From NCBI GenBank assembly GCA_025353435.1, contig JANXQR010000433.1:1-5540 (forward strand): DNA of 5,540 nt. The letters are read 5' to 3'. Source of the stretch: Acidobacteriota bacterium (lineage in GTDB: Bacteria; Acidobacteriota; Terriglobia; Terriglobales; Acidobacteriaceae). Positions 5,410-5,540 of this stretch are shown here, piece by piece; within the stretch, counting starts at the first letter, position 1; every line of letters starts with the position of its first letter. The notes under the pieces were generated by a model that ran no database searches, was not told where the DNA came from, and saw nothing but the letters and a program-made list of their open reading frames with translations. A program made the position numbers and the translations under genes.

Positions 5410-5540
5410 TTAGACGTCGAATCTCTTCATGAAGGCGGCGTCCAAACCCAACTCCGCCATCGGATCGCCTTTGAACTCTTCCTGCTCAACAAAGTAGTGC
5501 TTGAGGCTGGATGCCAACGCAAAAATTGGGTGGTAGTCCG
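5410..5540 (-). CDS. C-terminal end of an unrecognised protein (partial)
   Basis: On the - strand one frame stays open from the window edge to a TAA at 5410-5412, giving 42 full codons that end in MKRFDV. The visible part reads DYHPIFALASSLKHYF, then VEQEEFKGDPMAELG, then LDAAFMKRFDV. The codons are mostly G or C at the third position, as in neighbouring genes, and both other frames on this strand are interrupted by a stop codon before 5410. I cannot assign a family from this fragment. The start lies beyond the window. It is probably the upstream partner of the 92-residue gene. Confidence 0.55.
   Translation of the reverse strand, partial: DYHPIFALASSLKHYFVEQEEFKGDPMAELGLDAAFMKRFDV

Overview
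The window looks like a chromosomal segment from a moderately GC-rich Gram-negative-type bacterium. The gene set and protein style suggest Acidobacteriota (Terriglobia-like): an ECF sigma factor, a zinc-finger anti-sigma factor carrying HEAT-like repeats, and a secreted tandem-PDZ protein in a row. That assignment rests on recall of similar proteins, not on a marker gene. No RNA genes, insertion sequences, CRISPR arrays or prophage genes were seen. The window is densely coding, and no gap between genes reaches 300 bases.

Layout. Bases 2-1099 (+) encode the C-terminal three quarters of glucose-6-phosphate dehydrogenase (zwf), the entry enzyme of the oxidative pentose phosphate pathway. Convergent to it, 1172-1825 (-) encodes an RNase HI-family protein with all four catalytic acidic residues. 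It has a Pro/Ala/Lys linker and a short C-terminal beta-type motif resembling DUF104/AF2212-like antitoxin sequences. A 124-base divergent region separates it from a three-gene block on the + strand: an ECF sigma factor (1950-2693), a membrane-bound ZAS-type anti-sigma factor with a HEAT-repeat exported domain (2737-3711), and a signal-peptide-bearing protein with two PDZ domains and a tandem-repeat amphipathic helical tail (3788-5083). On the - strand follow a 92-residue protein of unknown function (5080-5358), whose stop codon overlaps that of the PDZ gene, and the C-terminal end of another unrecognised protein (5410-5540) running off the window.

How they may work together. The sigma/anti-sigma pair is a standard cell-envelope signalling arrangement. 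The anti-sigma would hold the sigma factor through its N-terminal zinc finger and expose a HEAT scaffold outside the cytoplasm. The PDZ protein is predicted to be exported to the same compartment and could be a sensor, partner or regulon member. It has no visible protease domain, unlike DegS/HtrA proteins. A hairpin-forming inverted repeat lies between the anti-sigma and PDZ genes, and another overlaps the start codon of the 92-residue protein. zwf and the RNase H gene are probably unrelated housekeeping neighbours.
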